Of a stretch of DNA of 24,421 bases, positions 6,754 to 14,734 are shown one piece after another. Position numbers and translations under genes: made by a program. Each line of letters starts with the position of its first letter. The stretch's first letter is position 1. The stretch is from CAZRXG01 sp964603985 (lineage in GTDB: Bacteria > Chloroflexota > Anaerolineae > Aggregatilineales > UBA3940): assembly GCA_964603985.1 (NCBI GenBank), contig CAZRXG010000049.1, positions 1 through 24,421 on the forward strand. The letters are read 5' to 3'. Below the pieces are notes generated by a model. The model was given only the letters and a program-made list of their open reading frames with translations. It did no database searches and had not been told where the DNA came from.

Positions 6754-9339
6754 TCACACGTCACTGCTCAGTGCAGGTATCCACAGGGTGAAAGTTGCCC
6801 CTCGACCGGGGATGCCCTCACTCTCAACCTCGATGTGCCCGTTGTGGTGTTCAACAATTTCCTTGGCTATCGCCAGGCCCAAGCCAGTGCCCGCGGCACC
6901 CGAATCACGCCCGACCTTGCCTCGAAAGAAGCGGTCAAACAGGTGTGCTAAATCTTCGGCAGTAATACCCAACCCGGTATCGCTGACGCTTATCCCCACC
7001 CAGCTTTCCGTTCCATCCTGCTTTACATGTGTGCGCACGGTAATAGTACCGCCCGATGGTGTATAGTTGATGGCATTGGTCAGCAGGACGCTGAGCGCCT
7101 GGCCGAGCAGTCCGCAATCGCATTGCACGTCGGGTATGTGTGGTTGAAGCTCGTGCACCAGTTTCAACCCCTGTCTCTCGGCCAGTGGAGCGCGGTCATC
7201 GACATACTGGATAGCCAGTTCGTTCAGACTTGATGGAGCCAGCTTCATCTCAACGCGCCCTTGATCGAGGCGGGAGAGGCGCAACAGATCCTCGATCAAG
7301 AGGTTCAGGCGGCCGATTTCTCGCCCCAGGCGTTCGTAATATACTGATCGCCGTTCCGGATCCATGTTCAGCAGCTCGTAATTGAGCTTGAGGCCGGTGA
7401 TGGGAGTCCGTAGCTCATGGGAGACGTTCGACACGAAGGCATCCTTCATACGCTCGACCTCTTTGAAAGCGCTGATATCGCGGATGCTGCACACCAGGCC
7501 GATGGTCTCCGGCCCCTGTTGGATAGGAGCCAGCGCGACATCGGCATCGAACGTTGTTCCATCCTTCCGGCAGGCAATGGTCTCACTGCGTTGTGCCTGC
7601 CCACTATGGATAGCCTCCTGCAACGCTTGTGTGCCATTAGCCTGGTGTCCGGAACCGAGCAATTGTATTAAGGGCTGCCTGAATGCCTCGTCGGTGTCGT
7701 ATCCAAACACGCGGCTGAAGGCGCGGTTGGCTGCTTCGACAGTTCCGTCCGGTTTAAGCAAGAGAATGGGATCAGGGCTGTTGGTGAGAATCGTCTCTAC
7801 GCGCTCCTTTGAGCGTCTGACCTCGACAGTTGCCTCCTCAACAGCCTGCTCAAGGATAATGCTGTAGTTCTCTAACTCACTGTAGAGCCGGGCGTTCTCA
7901 AGCGCAACCGCGGTCTGGTTGACAAACGAGCCCATCACATCCAGGATGGTTCCTTCCAGCGGCTGTGTGTGGAAGGCACCCAGCACAGCGGCCAGCTTAT
8001 CATCCTTCATCGGTGGATAGCCTGCATAGGAGACGATTCCCTGCTCACGCGCCCACTCCCAGTCAAAGTGACCGTCCTGCTGTACATTATTTACCAGCAA
8101 GGGCTTTCCCTCCCGGATGACACAACCCACACAGGCCGGAGCGTCGCTGATCGAGAGACGCGCGTGTTCCCCATCGGTGTGGGTGTACAGGCCAGCGCTG
8201 GCCCCTAAAACCAGTTCCTTGCCGGCCGGATCGGCCATCCATATGCGGGCAAAGGCCAGGCCTATCTCCTCGGTCAGCCCGGATACTATGGCCTGCGTGA
8301 TCCCCTTCAGGTCAAGCGACCAGCGGCTGACGCGCGCCGAAGCGTGGTTGAGGGACGCAAGGTAAGCAGCGCGCGTCCGAACCTGGGCAAACAGTTCTGC
8401 GTTCTGGATAGCCACGGCAAGCTGGTCGGCCAACGTGCTTAACACCAGGACATCGTTATCACCAAACGCCTCCGGTTCCTGGCTCTGGACGTCCAACACA
8501 CCCAGGGTTTCCTCGCCCACCTTAAGGGGCAGGCTGATCTCTGACCGGATGATTTCTCTCGAGAAGGGACTGTAATAGCGCGGCTCGTGGCGCACGTCGT
8601 TTGCTAGCAGCAGTTGTCCTTCGGATGCCGCCCAACCCACCATACCCTGGCTAAGTTTGAGGCGATGATCGGGCGGAAATTTATCGGCATACTCGCCCGC
8701 ACGGGCACGCATGACAAGATCGTCACCCTCCCGTAAGAACACCGCCACATGAGGATAATCGTAACTCTGTTGAATCAGGCGTGCTGCTGTGCCTAACAGG
8801 TCTTTCAAGTCAATATCGGCAGCAAGTTGCTGGCCTATCTCATTAACCAGGGCAAGTTGAAGTGCTCGCTCTTGCAACTCTTGTTCAGTCTGCTTGCGAG
8901 CGGTGATGTCCCGGTCAATGCCGAGCACCAATTCCTGCCCTCCCCGTTGAACCAGCGAAGTTGAAAACTGCACATCGAAAGTCCTGCCATCTCTATGCTG
9001 GTGTTGAACCTCGCCGACAATCGTTCCCTCCCGTTTCAATCGCTCGTAGTAAGCTTGGCGAACGGCGAGGTCTTCTTCCCTTCCATGCAGGAAGTCAATG
9101 GGTTTCCCGATCAGAGTCTCGCGGCTGTACCCGTTCATGCGGCAAAAAGTGGGATTACAATCAACAATCGGCCAAGACCCTTCAGGAGGAGCATGCGGGT
9201 CCAGCAGGACAATAGTGTCGGGAAAGGCATCGAACAAGATACGGAGATACTCTTCTTTTTCTTCCAGCACAGCGATCTTGTCACGAAGTGTCTGTATTTC
9301 TTGCAGTAATTCTTCCTTTGTCTTTTCAGCTTGTGACAC
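6754..9339 (-). CDS. Soluble PAS-GAF-GAF-PAS sensor histidine kinase
   Basis: I chose the GTG at 9339 because GAGGAGAG lies 6-7 nt upstream, giving 861 residues; the frame continues upstream without a better start. Order of domains: a short coiled coil (residues 3-30); PAS (about 32-145, ending GIDRDITARKQTEQEL); GAF (about 170-320); a second GAF (about 335-490) containing a CVGC pair; a coiled coil; PAS (about 515-630, ending CSIRDISAFKEVERMK); HisKA with His641 in SNVSHELRTPITG; and HATPase_c with N box (LLTNAINYTPSGG), G1 (DTGLGITAED) and G2 (GTGLGLAIAKEI). No membrane segments are seen, so it should sense an intracellular ligand, redox state or light-like cue in the cytoplasm. It is the first gene of an operon with two receiver-kinase hybrids. 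The ligand cannot be inferred. Confidence 0.93.
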   Translation of the reverse strand: MSQAEKTKEELLQEIQTLRDKIAVLEEKEEYLRILFDAFPDTIVLLDPHAPPEGSWPIVDCNPTFCRMNGYSRETLIGKPIDFLHGREEDLAVRQAYYERLKREGTIVGEVQHQHRDGRTFDVQFSTSLVQRGGQELVLGIDRDITARKQTEQELQERALQLALVNEIGQQLAADIDLKDLLGTAARLIQQSYDYPHVAVFLREGDDLVMRARAGEYADKFPPDHRLKLSQGMVGWAASEGQLLLANDVRHEPRYYSPFSREIIRSEISLPLKVGEETLGVLDVQSQEPEAFGDNDVLVLSTLADQLAVAIQNAELFAQVRTRAAYLASLNHASARVSRWSLDLKGITQAIVSGLTEEIGLAFARIWMADPAGKELVLGASAGLYTHTDGEHARLSISDAPACVGCVIREGKPLLVNNVQQDGHFDWEWAREQGIVSYAGYPPMKDDKLAAVLGAFHTQPLEGTILDVMGSFVNQTAVALENARLYSELENYSIILEQAVEEATVEVRRSKERVETILTNSPDPILLLKPDGTVEAANRAFSRVFGYDTDEAFRQPLIQLLGSGHQANGTQALQEAIHSGQAQRSETIACRKDGTTFDADVALAPIQQGPETIGLVCSIRDISAFKEVERMKDAFVSNVSHELRTPITGLKLNYELLNMDPERRSVYYERLGREIGRLNLLIEDLLRLSRLDQGRVEMKLAPSSLNELAIQYVDDRAPLAERQGLKLVHELQPHIPDVQCDCGLLGQALSVLLTNAINYTPSGGTITVRTHVKQDGTESWVGISVSDTGLGITAEDLAHLFDRFFRGKVGRDSGAAGTGLGLAIAKEIVEHHNGHIEVESEGIPGRGATFTLWIPALSSDV

Positions 9340-9394
9340 GTGCCACTCTCCTCTATGAGCGATGCTACCTACATGCACGCTTTCCAACCCCCGT

Positions 9395-9434
9395 CGACGA
9401 CCCCACAACTGAAGCCAGGGGCTTGTCCTTGACC
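9395..9434 (-). mobile_element. IS200/IS605-type right-end / omega-RNA 3'-end-like sequence
   Basis: Just past the stop codon of the TnpB remnant, on the minus strand, is CCCCTGGCTTCAGTTGTGGGG (9401-9421, shown here as one 21-nt imperfect hairpin written minus strand as CCCCTGGCTTCAG then TTGTGGGG). This resembles the conserved 3' end of IS605-family elements, which doubles as the end of the TnpB guide RNA. Position and orientation relative to tnpB fit. No cleavage-site tetranucleotide was identified. Confidence 0.45.
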
Positions 9435-9839
9435 TCAAGCAATAGCGCAATTGGCGAAATTGCCCCTTGCTACCTCGGTCAGGACGTCTGGCCGATTGAC
9501 TGCGGCCCGGTGGGAAATGTTCGCCGCCGCGATGTAGTCTGCGAAACCAGAGAATCCGCAGGCCGCACAGGAGAAGGATGCTTGAGTATTGCGATTACGT
9601 CTATCGATACAGCCGCAGGCTGGATAGGTGCGCGACGTATTGCGCGGGTCAACCAATATGACCGGCACACCGGCCAACTACGCTTTGTAGACAATCTTCC
9701 GGCGCAGGTCGTAGAAGCTCCAGCCATGCAAGGTCGCTCTCTGGTGGCGTCTAACCGTTGCCCTGTTGTGGATACCACCCAGGTCTTCCAGGGCGATAGC
9801 GCGGCCAGTGCCTTGCGCCTTAGCGACGGTGTGTTTGCT
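9435..9839 (-). pseudogene. tnpB: TnpB (IS200/IS605 OrfB) C-terminal remnant
   Basis: In one minus-strand frame the segment reads VAKAQGTGRAIALEDLGGI, then a Arg-rich stretch, HGWSFYDLRRKIVYKA, an in-frame TAG (9678-9680), and LAGVPVILVDPRNTSRT followed by the zinc-ribbon and the RuvC-III-like ADYIAAANI. This is the C-terminal third of a TnpB RNA-guided nuclease. It is inactive for three reasons: the N-terminal two thirds are missing, a stop interrupts the frame, and the first zinc-ribbon cysteine is Tyr (TYPACG). The 5' end is joined to an unrelated transposase tail near 9820-9840, showing nested or deleted elements. TnpB proteins cut DNA guided by omega-RNA and persist as homing-like partners of IS200/IS605 elements; this copy is a relic. 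Confidence 0.8.
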
Positions 9840-9972
9840 GTGTCGTCACCCACTGTGACAGCAGCGACACGACCCAGGCCGGGTCGCCAGCGGCTTCTCC
9901 CGGTAGATGCACCAGCACCGGGTACTGATGTCCAATCGTGACTGGCTCATTGCCTTTGAAGGGGTTCGGATG
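9820..9972 (-). pseudogene. Probable DDE transposase C-terminal remnant
   Basis: The minus strand is open for about 50 codons ending at a TAA at 9820-9822 and reads HPNPFKGNEPVTIGHQYP, then VLVHLPGEAAGDPAWVVSLL and a short polar tail. The 'GHQY-VL--LP--...WVVPL' pattern is reminiscent of the late catalytic region of DDE transposases. An in-frame TAG sits just upstream (9973-9975), and no long frame continues, so it is a decayed fragment. The overlap with the TnpB remnant marks the joining point between two insertion sequences. The family assignment is from memory of similar sequences and is tentative. Confidence 0.3.
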
Positions 9973-9975
9973 CTA

Positions 9976-10560
9976 CACAAAGCTCCGATCCTCACAGTTG
10001 GCACTCAGGCTCGGGGATGTGTTCTGAGACGAGACACAGCCGTTCCCGTTCTGCTGTACGGCTATCTACAAACCCACCAATTACCCGATACACGCTGTTG
10101 CAGGGCCGCCGGAATGTTAGCTCCAGAGTCGGGTTGGGTTTTCCATACCCTAATTTTGAAGCGGTTTTATTTGTTTTTCAAGGTGCTATCGTTCTTCGTT
10201 TAGTCCAAAGTCCAATACACAGCCGGGCGGAGATGTGTGGAAAGTGGCTGAAAGCTGGCCTCGTGGGAGACCTGGTTGCCAATAGCAGCAACAATGTCTC
10301 GGAGCGTTGTGTTTGCCCAGTTGTGGCCCATGTCGCAGGTGTGAACGGCGCTGGATATTCTCACCTGGGGCTTTGGGCAATTGCGCGTGAACTTCCAGAC
10401 CTCGCTCCCGCCCAATCCCACGGCAGGTCTCTGAACGCATCAGTAGCATTACCCAGACATTTACCCTCTTTATATGCCAGTATAGTACGAATCGGCACTT
10501 CGGGATAGCACAACATTGTATCGGCGATTTAACAAGATATGCTATGAAAGCGAGCAATAC
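9976..10560. other. Gene-poor insertion-sequence debris
   Basis: No convincing gene is visible on either strand. Open frames here are short, have no ribosome sites and match nothing I recognise. A minus-strand stretch around 10220-10420 has protein-like composition and could be another frameshifted transposase fragment. Base composition is closer to even than in the plasmid flanks. I see no tRNA, terminator or repeat. Confidence 0.4.
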
Positions 10561-10594
10561 ACCGCCCGCCACGAAGCCGGTCGAAGATTTGCCC

Positions 10595-10702
10595 TCACAG
10601 TATCGCCAACTGTCTGCGCAGCAGCAAGATCTCCGGATCCTTTTCTTGCTCAGTTTTCCTTCCCAGGTTTACCCATTCCAATAGTGTTGAGAAGACTTGC
10701 AT
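10595..10702 (-). pseudogene. Transposase N-terminal remnant (integrase-core IS type)
   Basis: From ATG 10702 the minus strand encodes MQVFSTLLEWVNLGRKTEQE followed by KDPEILLLRRQLAIL and a TGA. The 'ST-L-W--LGRK-E-EKDLEILLLRRQLAIL' start is typical of rve-type transposases abundant in Chloroflexota-like genomes. A +1 shift just beyond the stop gives GKSSTGFVAGGVLLAF, consistent with the next part of such a protein, so the gene is frameshifted and then lost. Inactive relic. Confidence 0.55.
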
Positions 10703-10947
10703 GACAACGAACCAGACCATACATTCCCTTTTCGGCTTGGTAGACAAGACGCTTGTTCCACCAATTTGATGATATTTGATCTGGTTAGGTTTGGTACGGA
10801 CAGAGTTTTTTTGGCAATACGCCCAATCCAACAATACACGCTCCACCTCTGGCAATTACATCCCGGGGTTGTGCTGCCCCGAGAATAGGGACTCTCTGAC
10901 GTACTCACCAAGCATTCATTCGGACTAACTGACATCTTAACTGTATC

Positions 10948-10976
10948 TATACATCTGGTGGATTTCATGTTATACT
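10948..10976 (+). promoter_or_regulatory. Putative promoter of the WYL regulator-cas operon
   Basis: A TATACT -10 hexamer (10971-10976) lies 17 bp downstream of TATACA (10948-10953; 4/6 match to TTGACA), about 60 bp before the regulator ATG. The region is AT-rich compared with its surroundings and is the only clear promoter-like site ahead of the operon. Transcription would begin near 10983. Confidence 0.45.
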
Positions 10977-11033
10977 ATAGAGAGTCGCACTACATGCGAC
11001 AATCCTTTGCTACTCTTAGTTCGAGGTGAGATC

Positions 11034-12002
11034 ATGCATCGAGCACTGGGACGCGCTGCAAGACTGCAAAGGTTGGAAGAACTCCTGCTCAGCAATCCGG
11101 CTGGCTACTCCGTCGCGGAACTGGTCAGCCGAACGGGAGTCGACCGGAGCACGATTTATCGTGACATCGCACTGATGAGCGATAACGGCATTCCTATCCA
11201 ACAAGATGGAAGCCTGTACAGCATCGACCGCGCACAGTATCTATCCAGTGTTCGCTTGAGCAGCGGCGAGTCACTGATGCTCTACCTCGCCATGCGCCAG
11301 GCGGTGAGAAGGTTGACCCACATCCCACCCATGATGATTTCCGTGCTGGAGAAGCTCATCATTGCGATCCGGGATGAGCAGCTCGGCGAGCAACTTACGC
11401 GTTCCTTACAGGCCATGCAGGAGCAGAGACCGCCCACATCAGAGCGGGCATTGGTCTGGGAGGCCCTGGTCAGAGGGTGGCGCGAACAAATCACTGTTCG
11501 CATTCTGCATCAGAAGTTCGACAGCAACCAGGCCAATGAATATGAAATACAACCCTGGTTCTTTGAACCGGCTGTGCTCAGCGAAGGGGTCTACGTGATC
11601 GGGCACAGCCTTCAGCATGCCATGCTGCGCACTTTCAAAGTAGAACGGATTGTCAAGGCAACCCTGACGACCCAGCGATTCGACCGCCCGGATACTATCG
11701 ATCTGGAGAGCCTCCTACGCCATGCCTGGGGCGTATGGTACGGAGCAGACCCTGTGGAAGTCCGGCTGCGCTTTTATGGGACTGCCGCCAATCGAGTCAG
11801 GGAGACGATCTGGCATCCGCTTCAGCAGATCGCCGAGTTACCCGATGGCAACCTGGAATGGCGAGTGCAGATCGCCGGTGTGCTGGAATTGATCCCCTGG
11901 ATACGCGGTTGGGGGCCAGGCTGCGAGGTGCTTGCACCAGCCGATTTACGGGACCTGATTGCCGCCGACATGCGCCGGGCGGCTGACTTATACCGGGAGT
12001 GA
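11034..12002 (+). CDS. HTH-WYL domain transcriptional regulator of the cas operon
   Basis: ATG 11034 is preceded by GAGGTGAG, giving 322 residues; an earlier TTG at 11007 lacks a ribosome site. Residues ~8-60 form an N-terminal winged helix-turn-helix of the HTH_11/DeoR type (YSVAELVSRTGVDRSTIYRD, then the wing QQDGSLYSI). A middle helical region precedes the WYL domain (about 150-225) with EIQPWFFEPAVLSEGVYVIG and the arginine-rich strand HAMLRTFKVERI. The name-giving Trp-Tyr-Leu triplet is Val186-Tyr187-Val188 here. A WCX-like C-terminal extension (about 240-322) is present. WYL proteins bind nucleic acid or nucleotide ligands and regulate CRISPR and other defence genes. Its stop overlaps the cas3 GTG (GTGA), so it is the first gene of the cas operon and likely autoregulates it. 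Confidence 0.9.
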   Translation: MHRALGRAARLQRLEELLLSNPAGYSVAELVSRTGVDRSTIYRDIALMSDNGIPIQQDGSLYSIDRAQYLSSVRLSSGESLMLYLAMRQAVRRLTHIPPMMISVLEKLIIAIRDEQLGEQLTRSLQAMQEQRPPTSERALVWEALVRGWREQITVRILHQKFDSNQANEYEIQPWFFEPAVLSEGVYVIGHSLQHAMLRTFKVERIVKATLTTQRFDRPDTIDLESLLRHAWGVWYGADPVEVRLRFYGTAANRVRETIWHPLQQIAELPDGNLEWRVQIAGVLELIPWIRGWGPGCEVLAPADLRDLIAADMRRAADLYRE

Positions 12003-14734
12003 AGGCGGTGACAGGGCCATTATCGCGGTTGTGGGCCAAAACAAACAGGCAAGATGCGATCCACCTGCTGATTTACCATCTGATAGATGTTTCGCAGGTT
12101 GCCCTGGCAATGTGGACACTTTCATTTGGGGAGAGCCTCAAGGCGTATTTTGCAGACGCATTGCGACTGAGTGCGGATGATGCAGCCCGACTCCTCGCTT
12201 TCTGGGTCGGGCTGCATGATATTGGCAAAGCCAGCCCGGCTTTTCAGGCCAAGCACAAGCCCGCAATCGTTGGGCTGCGAGAAGCTGGCCTGGAGATTGA
12301 CCGGCGTGTGCCGACGGATGTTCCGCACGGCTGGATCACCTATGACGCGTTGGGACACCTTCGGCATGGTCTACTTTATCAAGAAACACCTCTTGAGCAC
12401 CGCCAGGCCCAGCAGATTGCCCGCGCTGTAGGCGGGCATCATGGAAGCTGGCCCCATCCAACCGAAGCTCAACAGGTTAGGTCGAGAGTGCGCGGCAGCG
12501 ATGCCTGGCACCAAGCCCGGCGACTCCTGCTGCATGAACTTGCGTCTACCCTCCATCTCCCCGCTTTCGGGGATCCGGATTTCCTGTCCGATCCAGAGGC
12601 AGCCAATGCCTTTCTCGTCATGCTCTCCGGTTTTACGTCGGTGGCGGACTGGATCGGTTCGATGGAGGAGCACTTTCCCTTTCACTACGACCTGATGCCA
12701 TCGGCTGAATACGCCGGGATTTCAGCCCGGCAGGCTGAAGGCGCGCTCCACCAAACTGGCTGGTTGCAGTGGCAGGGCGCTGGCGATCTGCTCCCATTCG
12801 AGGAGATGTTCCCAGAGTTTACTGCAGGCCCGAACGACATTCAGCGCGAGATCATCGCCCGGACGGAGGGGATGACTCCTCCGTTGTTGGCCATCATCGA
12901 AGCGCCCACTGGCACCGGTAAAACAGAGGCTGCCTTCTATCTGGCCGACATGTTGAACCAGGCTGGACTGGGACAGGGATTGTATGTCGCCATGCCCACC
13001 CAGGCGACCAGCAACCAGATGTATGACCGCACTGTCAGCTTTTTGCGGTCCCGTTATCCTCAATCGATCGTCAGTCCTAGGCTGCTACACAGCCAGGCGC
13101 GCTGGCGCGTCAGTCCTCCAGATGACGTCCCTTGGAACATCGCCGGTCCTGACCCCAAAGGTGAGACCACCCACGTTTACGGCTGGTTCATGCCGAAGAA
13201 GCGCGGGCTTCTGGCACCCTTCGCAGTTGGCACCGTCGACCAGGCGCTTCTCAGTGTGCTGCTGACACGACATTTCTTCGTCCGGTTGTTCGGGCTGGGG
13301 CACAAGGTCGTCATCTTTGACGAAGTTCACGCCTACGACACCTATATGAACACCTTGTTCGTGAGATTGCTCGAATGGCTGCGGGCAGTTAATGCGTCGG
13401 TCATCATTCTATCGGCCACCCTCCCGGAAAACACCCGGCGACAGCTTGTTGAAGCTTACATCGGTGCGCAAAGTGAAACCGCCGCGCCCGACCCTGCCAC
13501 CTATCCCCGCCTGATGCTTACCGCGCGTGATCGTACCGGTGTCCACCCGTTGCCTGCTGCCGACCTCGACCGGCGGACCATCGGGCTTGAATGGCTCCCT
13601 GCCTGTGAGAACGAAGCCGAAATCGTCGAGGCGGTGCGGCGCAACTGCGAGGCTGGTGGTTGCGTGGCCGTCATCTGCCACACGGTTAAGCGCTCCCAGG
13701 AGGTTTACCGCGCTCTCAAGGCCGCCCGCTTCTTAGATGAAGACAGTCTGCTGCTGTTCCATGCCCGCTATCCCCCTACCTGGCGTCAGGAAATCGAAAC
13801 ACAAGTCCTGAGGCTGTTTGGCAAGGAGGGGGAGCGGCCTCATGGGATGGTGCTGGTAGCCACCCAGGTTGTTGAACAGAGTCTTGATCTCGATTTCGAC
13901 CTGATAGTCACCGACCTGCCGCCGGTTGACCTGCTGATCCAGCGTGTGGGGCGTCTGCACCGCCACGATCACCAGTATTATCACAGGCGGCCGCGGCCCC
14001 TCCACCTCACTCACCCGCGCGTTCTCATCAATCGGCCAGAAATCGACGCGGGTGGAGTGCCGGTCTTTGGCCGCGCCAACGAATACATCTACGGGCGGTT
14101 CCTGTTGTTGGCTTCGTGGTTGGCCCTTCAAGGCCATGATTGTCTGACCCTGCCGGATGATACGACTGGCCTGATCGAGCTGGTTTACGGCGACGGGTGG
14201 CAGTCTTTGCCGCTGCAAGACGAGCTGCGGCATGCCTATGAAGATATGCAGGCTGAACGGGAAGGGGCAGTCATCGAGGCTGGTATCCGTGACATTCTGG
14301 CTCCCGGTGAGCGCGGCCTTTTGACGCAGCGCAATCCCGCCCTGACCGAGGACGACCCGAATACGCATCAGCGGTTCCGTGCCGTGACGCGCCTGATCGA
14401 CCCTGGCGTTTCTGTCATTTGCCTGCATGAAACGCTCAATGGCCCGGCCCTGGAGCCCGATGACTCCTACCTGCTCGACTTTGGTCAGGCTCCCTTGCAT
14501 ACAGACGTTCAGGCTGTTCTGCAATACGTGGTTGAGATTCGAGACCGGCGGATTCTGAATCACTTGCTGGAGCAAGAGGAGCACCGGCTTCCCTATGCCT
14601 GGCGTGACGAACCGGCGCTGAAGTATCACTGCATGGCGGTCTTCAAAGATGGCATCTGCCAGATCGAGGGGTCTCGTTTTGTATTGAAGCTGTCAAGAGA
14701 ATTTGGCCTTGAAATTGCAGAGGAGGCACGATGA
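11999..14734 (+). CDS. cas3: CRISPR-associated helicase-nuclease Cas3 (type I-E)
   Basis: This 911-residue protein starts at GTG 11999, overlapping the regulator stop. An N-terminal HD nuclease domain shows His27 (IYHLIDV), His73-Asp74 with Lys77 (GLHDIGKASPAFQ), and downstream histidines in VPHGWITYDALGH and GGHHGSW. The SF2 helicase carries Walker A (EAPTGTGKTEAAF, Lys308), DEVH box (441-444), SAT motif (ILSATLP), and motif VI QRVGRLHRH (648-656), followed by the Cas3 C-terminal domain. Cas3 is recruited to Cascade-bound DNA, nicks the displaced strand and degrades it 3' to 5' using ATP. All motifs are intact and the length is near that of E. coli Cas3. The stop overlaps the casA start (ATGA). 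Confidence 0.98.
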   Translation: MKAVTGPLSRLWAKTNRQDAIHLLIYHLIDVSQVALAMWTLSFGESLKAYFADALRLSADDAARLLAFWVGLHDIGKASPAFQAKHKPAIVGLREAGLEIDRRVPTDVPHGWITYDALGHLRHGLLYQETPLEHRQAQQIARAVGGHHGSWPHPTEAQQVRSRVRGSDAWHQARRLLLHELASTLHLPAFGDPDFLSDPEAANAFLVMLSGFTSVADWIGSMEEHFPFHYDLMPSAEYAGISARQAEGALHQTGWLQWQGAGDLLPFEEMFPEFTAGPNDIQREIIARTEGMTPPLLAIIEAPTGTGKTEAAFYLADMLNQAGLGQGLYVAMPTQATSNQMYDRTVSFLRSRYPQSIVSPRLLHSQARWRVSPPDDVPWNIAGPDPKGETTHVYGWFMPKKRGLLAPFAVGTVDQALLSVLLTRHFFVRLFGLGHKVVIFDEVHAYDTYMNTLFVRLLEWLRAVNASVIILSATLPENTRRQLVEAYIGAQSETAAPDPATYPRLMLTARDRTGVHPLPAADLDRRTIGLEWLPACENEAEIVEAVRRNCEAGGCVAVICHTVKRSQEVYRALKAARFLDEDSLLLFHARYPPTWRQEIETQVLRLFGKEGERPHGMVLVATQVVEQSLDLDFDLIVTDLPPVDLLIQRVGRLHRHDHQYYHRRPRPLHLTHPRVLINRPEIDAGGVPVFGRANEYIYGRFLLLASWLALQGHDCLTLPDDTTGLIELVYGDGWQSLPLQDELRHAYEDMQAEREGAVIEAGIRDILAPGERGLLTQRNPALTEDDPNTHQRFRAVTRLIDPGVSVICLHETLNGPALEPDDSYLLDFGQAPLHTDVQAVLQYVVEIRDRRILNHLLEQEEHRLPYAWRDEPALKYHCMAVFKDGICQIEGSRFVLKLSREFGLEIAEEAR

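Noticed and set aside
10017..10508. 163-codon plus-strand frame in the insertion-sequence region.
   Set aside because: No ribosome site, no recognisable domain, and composition unlike a gene; it overlaps transposase debris on the other strand.
13733..14629. 298-codon minus-strand frame opposite cas3.
   Set aside because: Antisense to the conserved C-terminal half of cas3, with no motif and no ribosome site.
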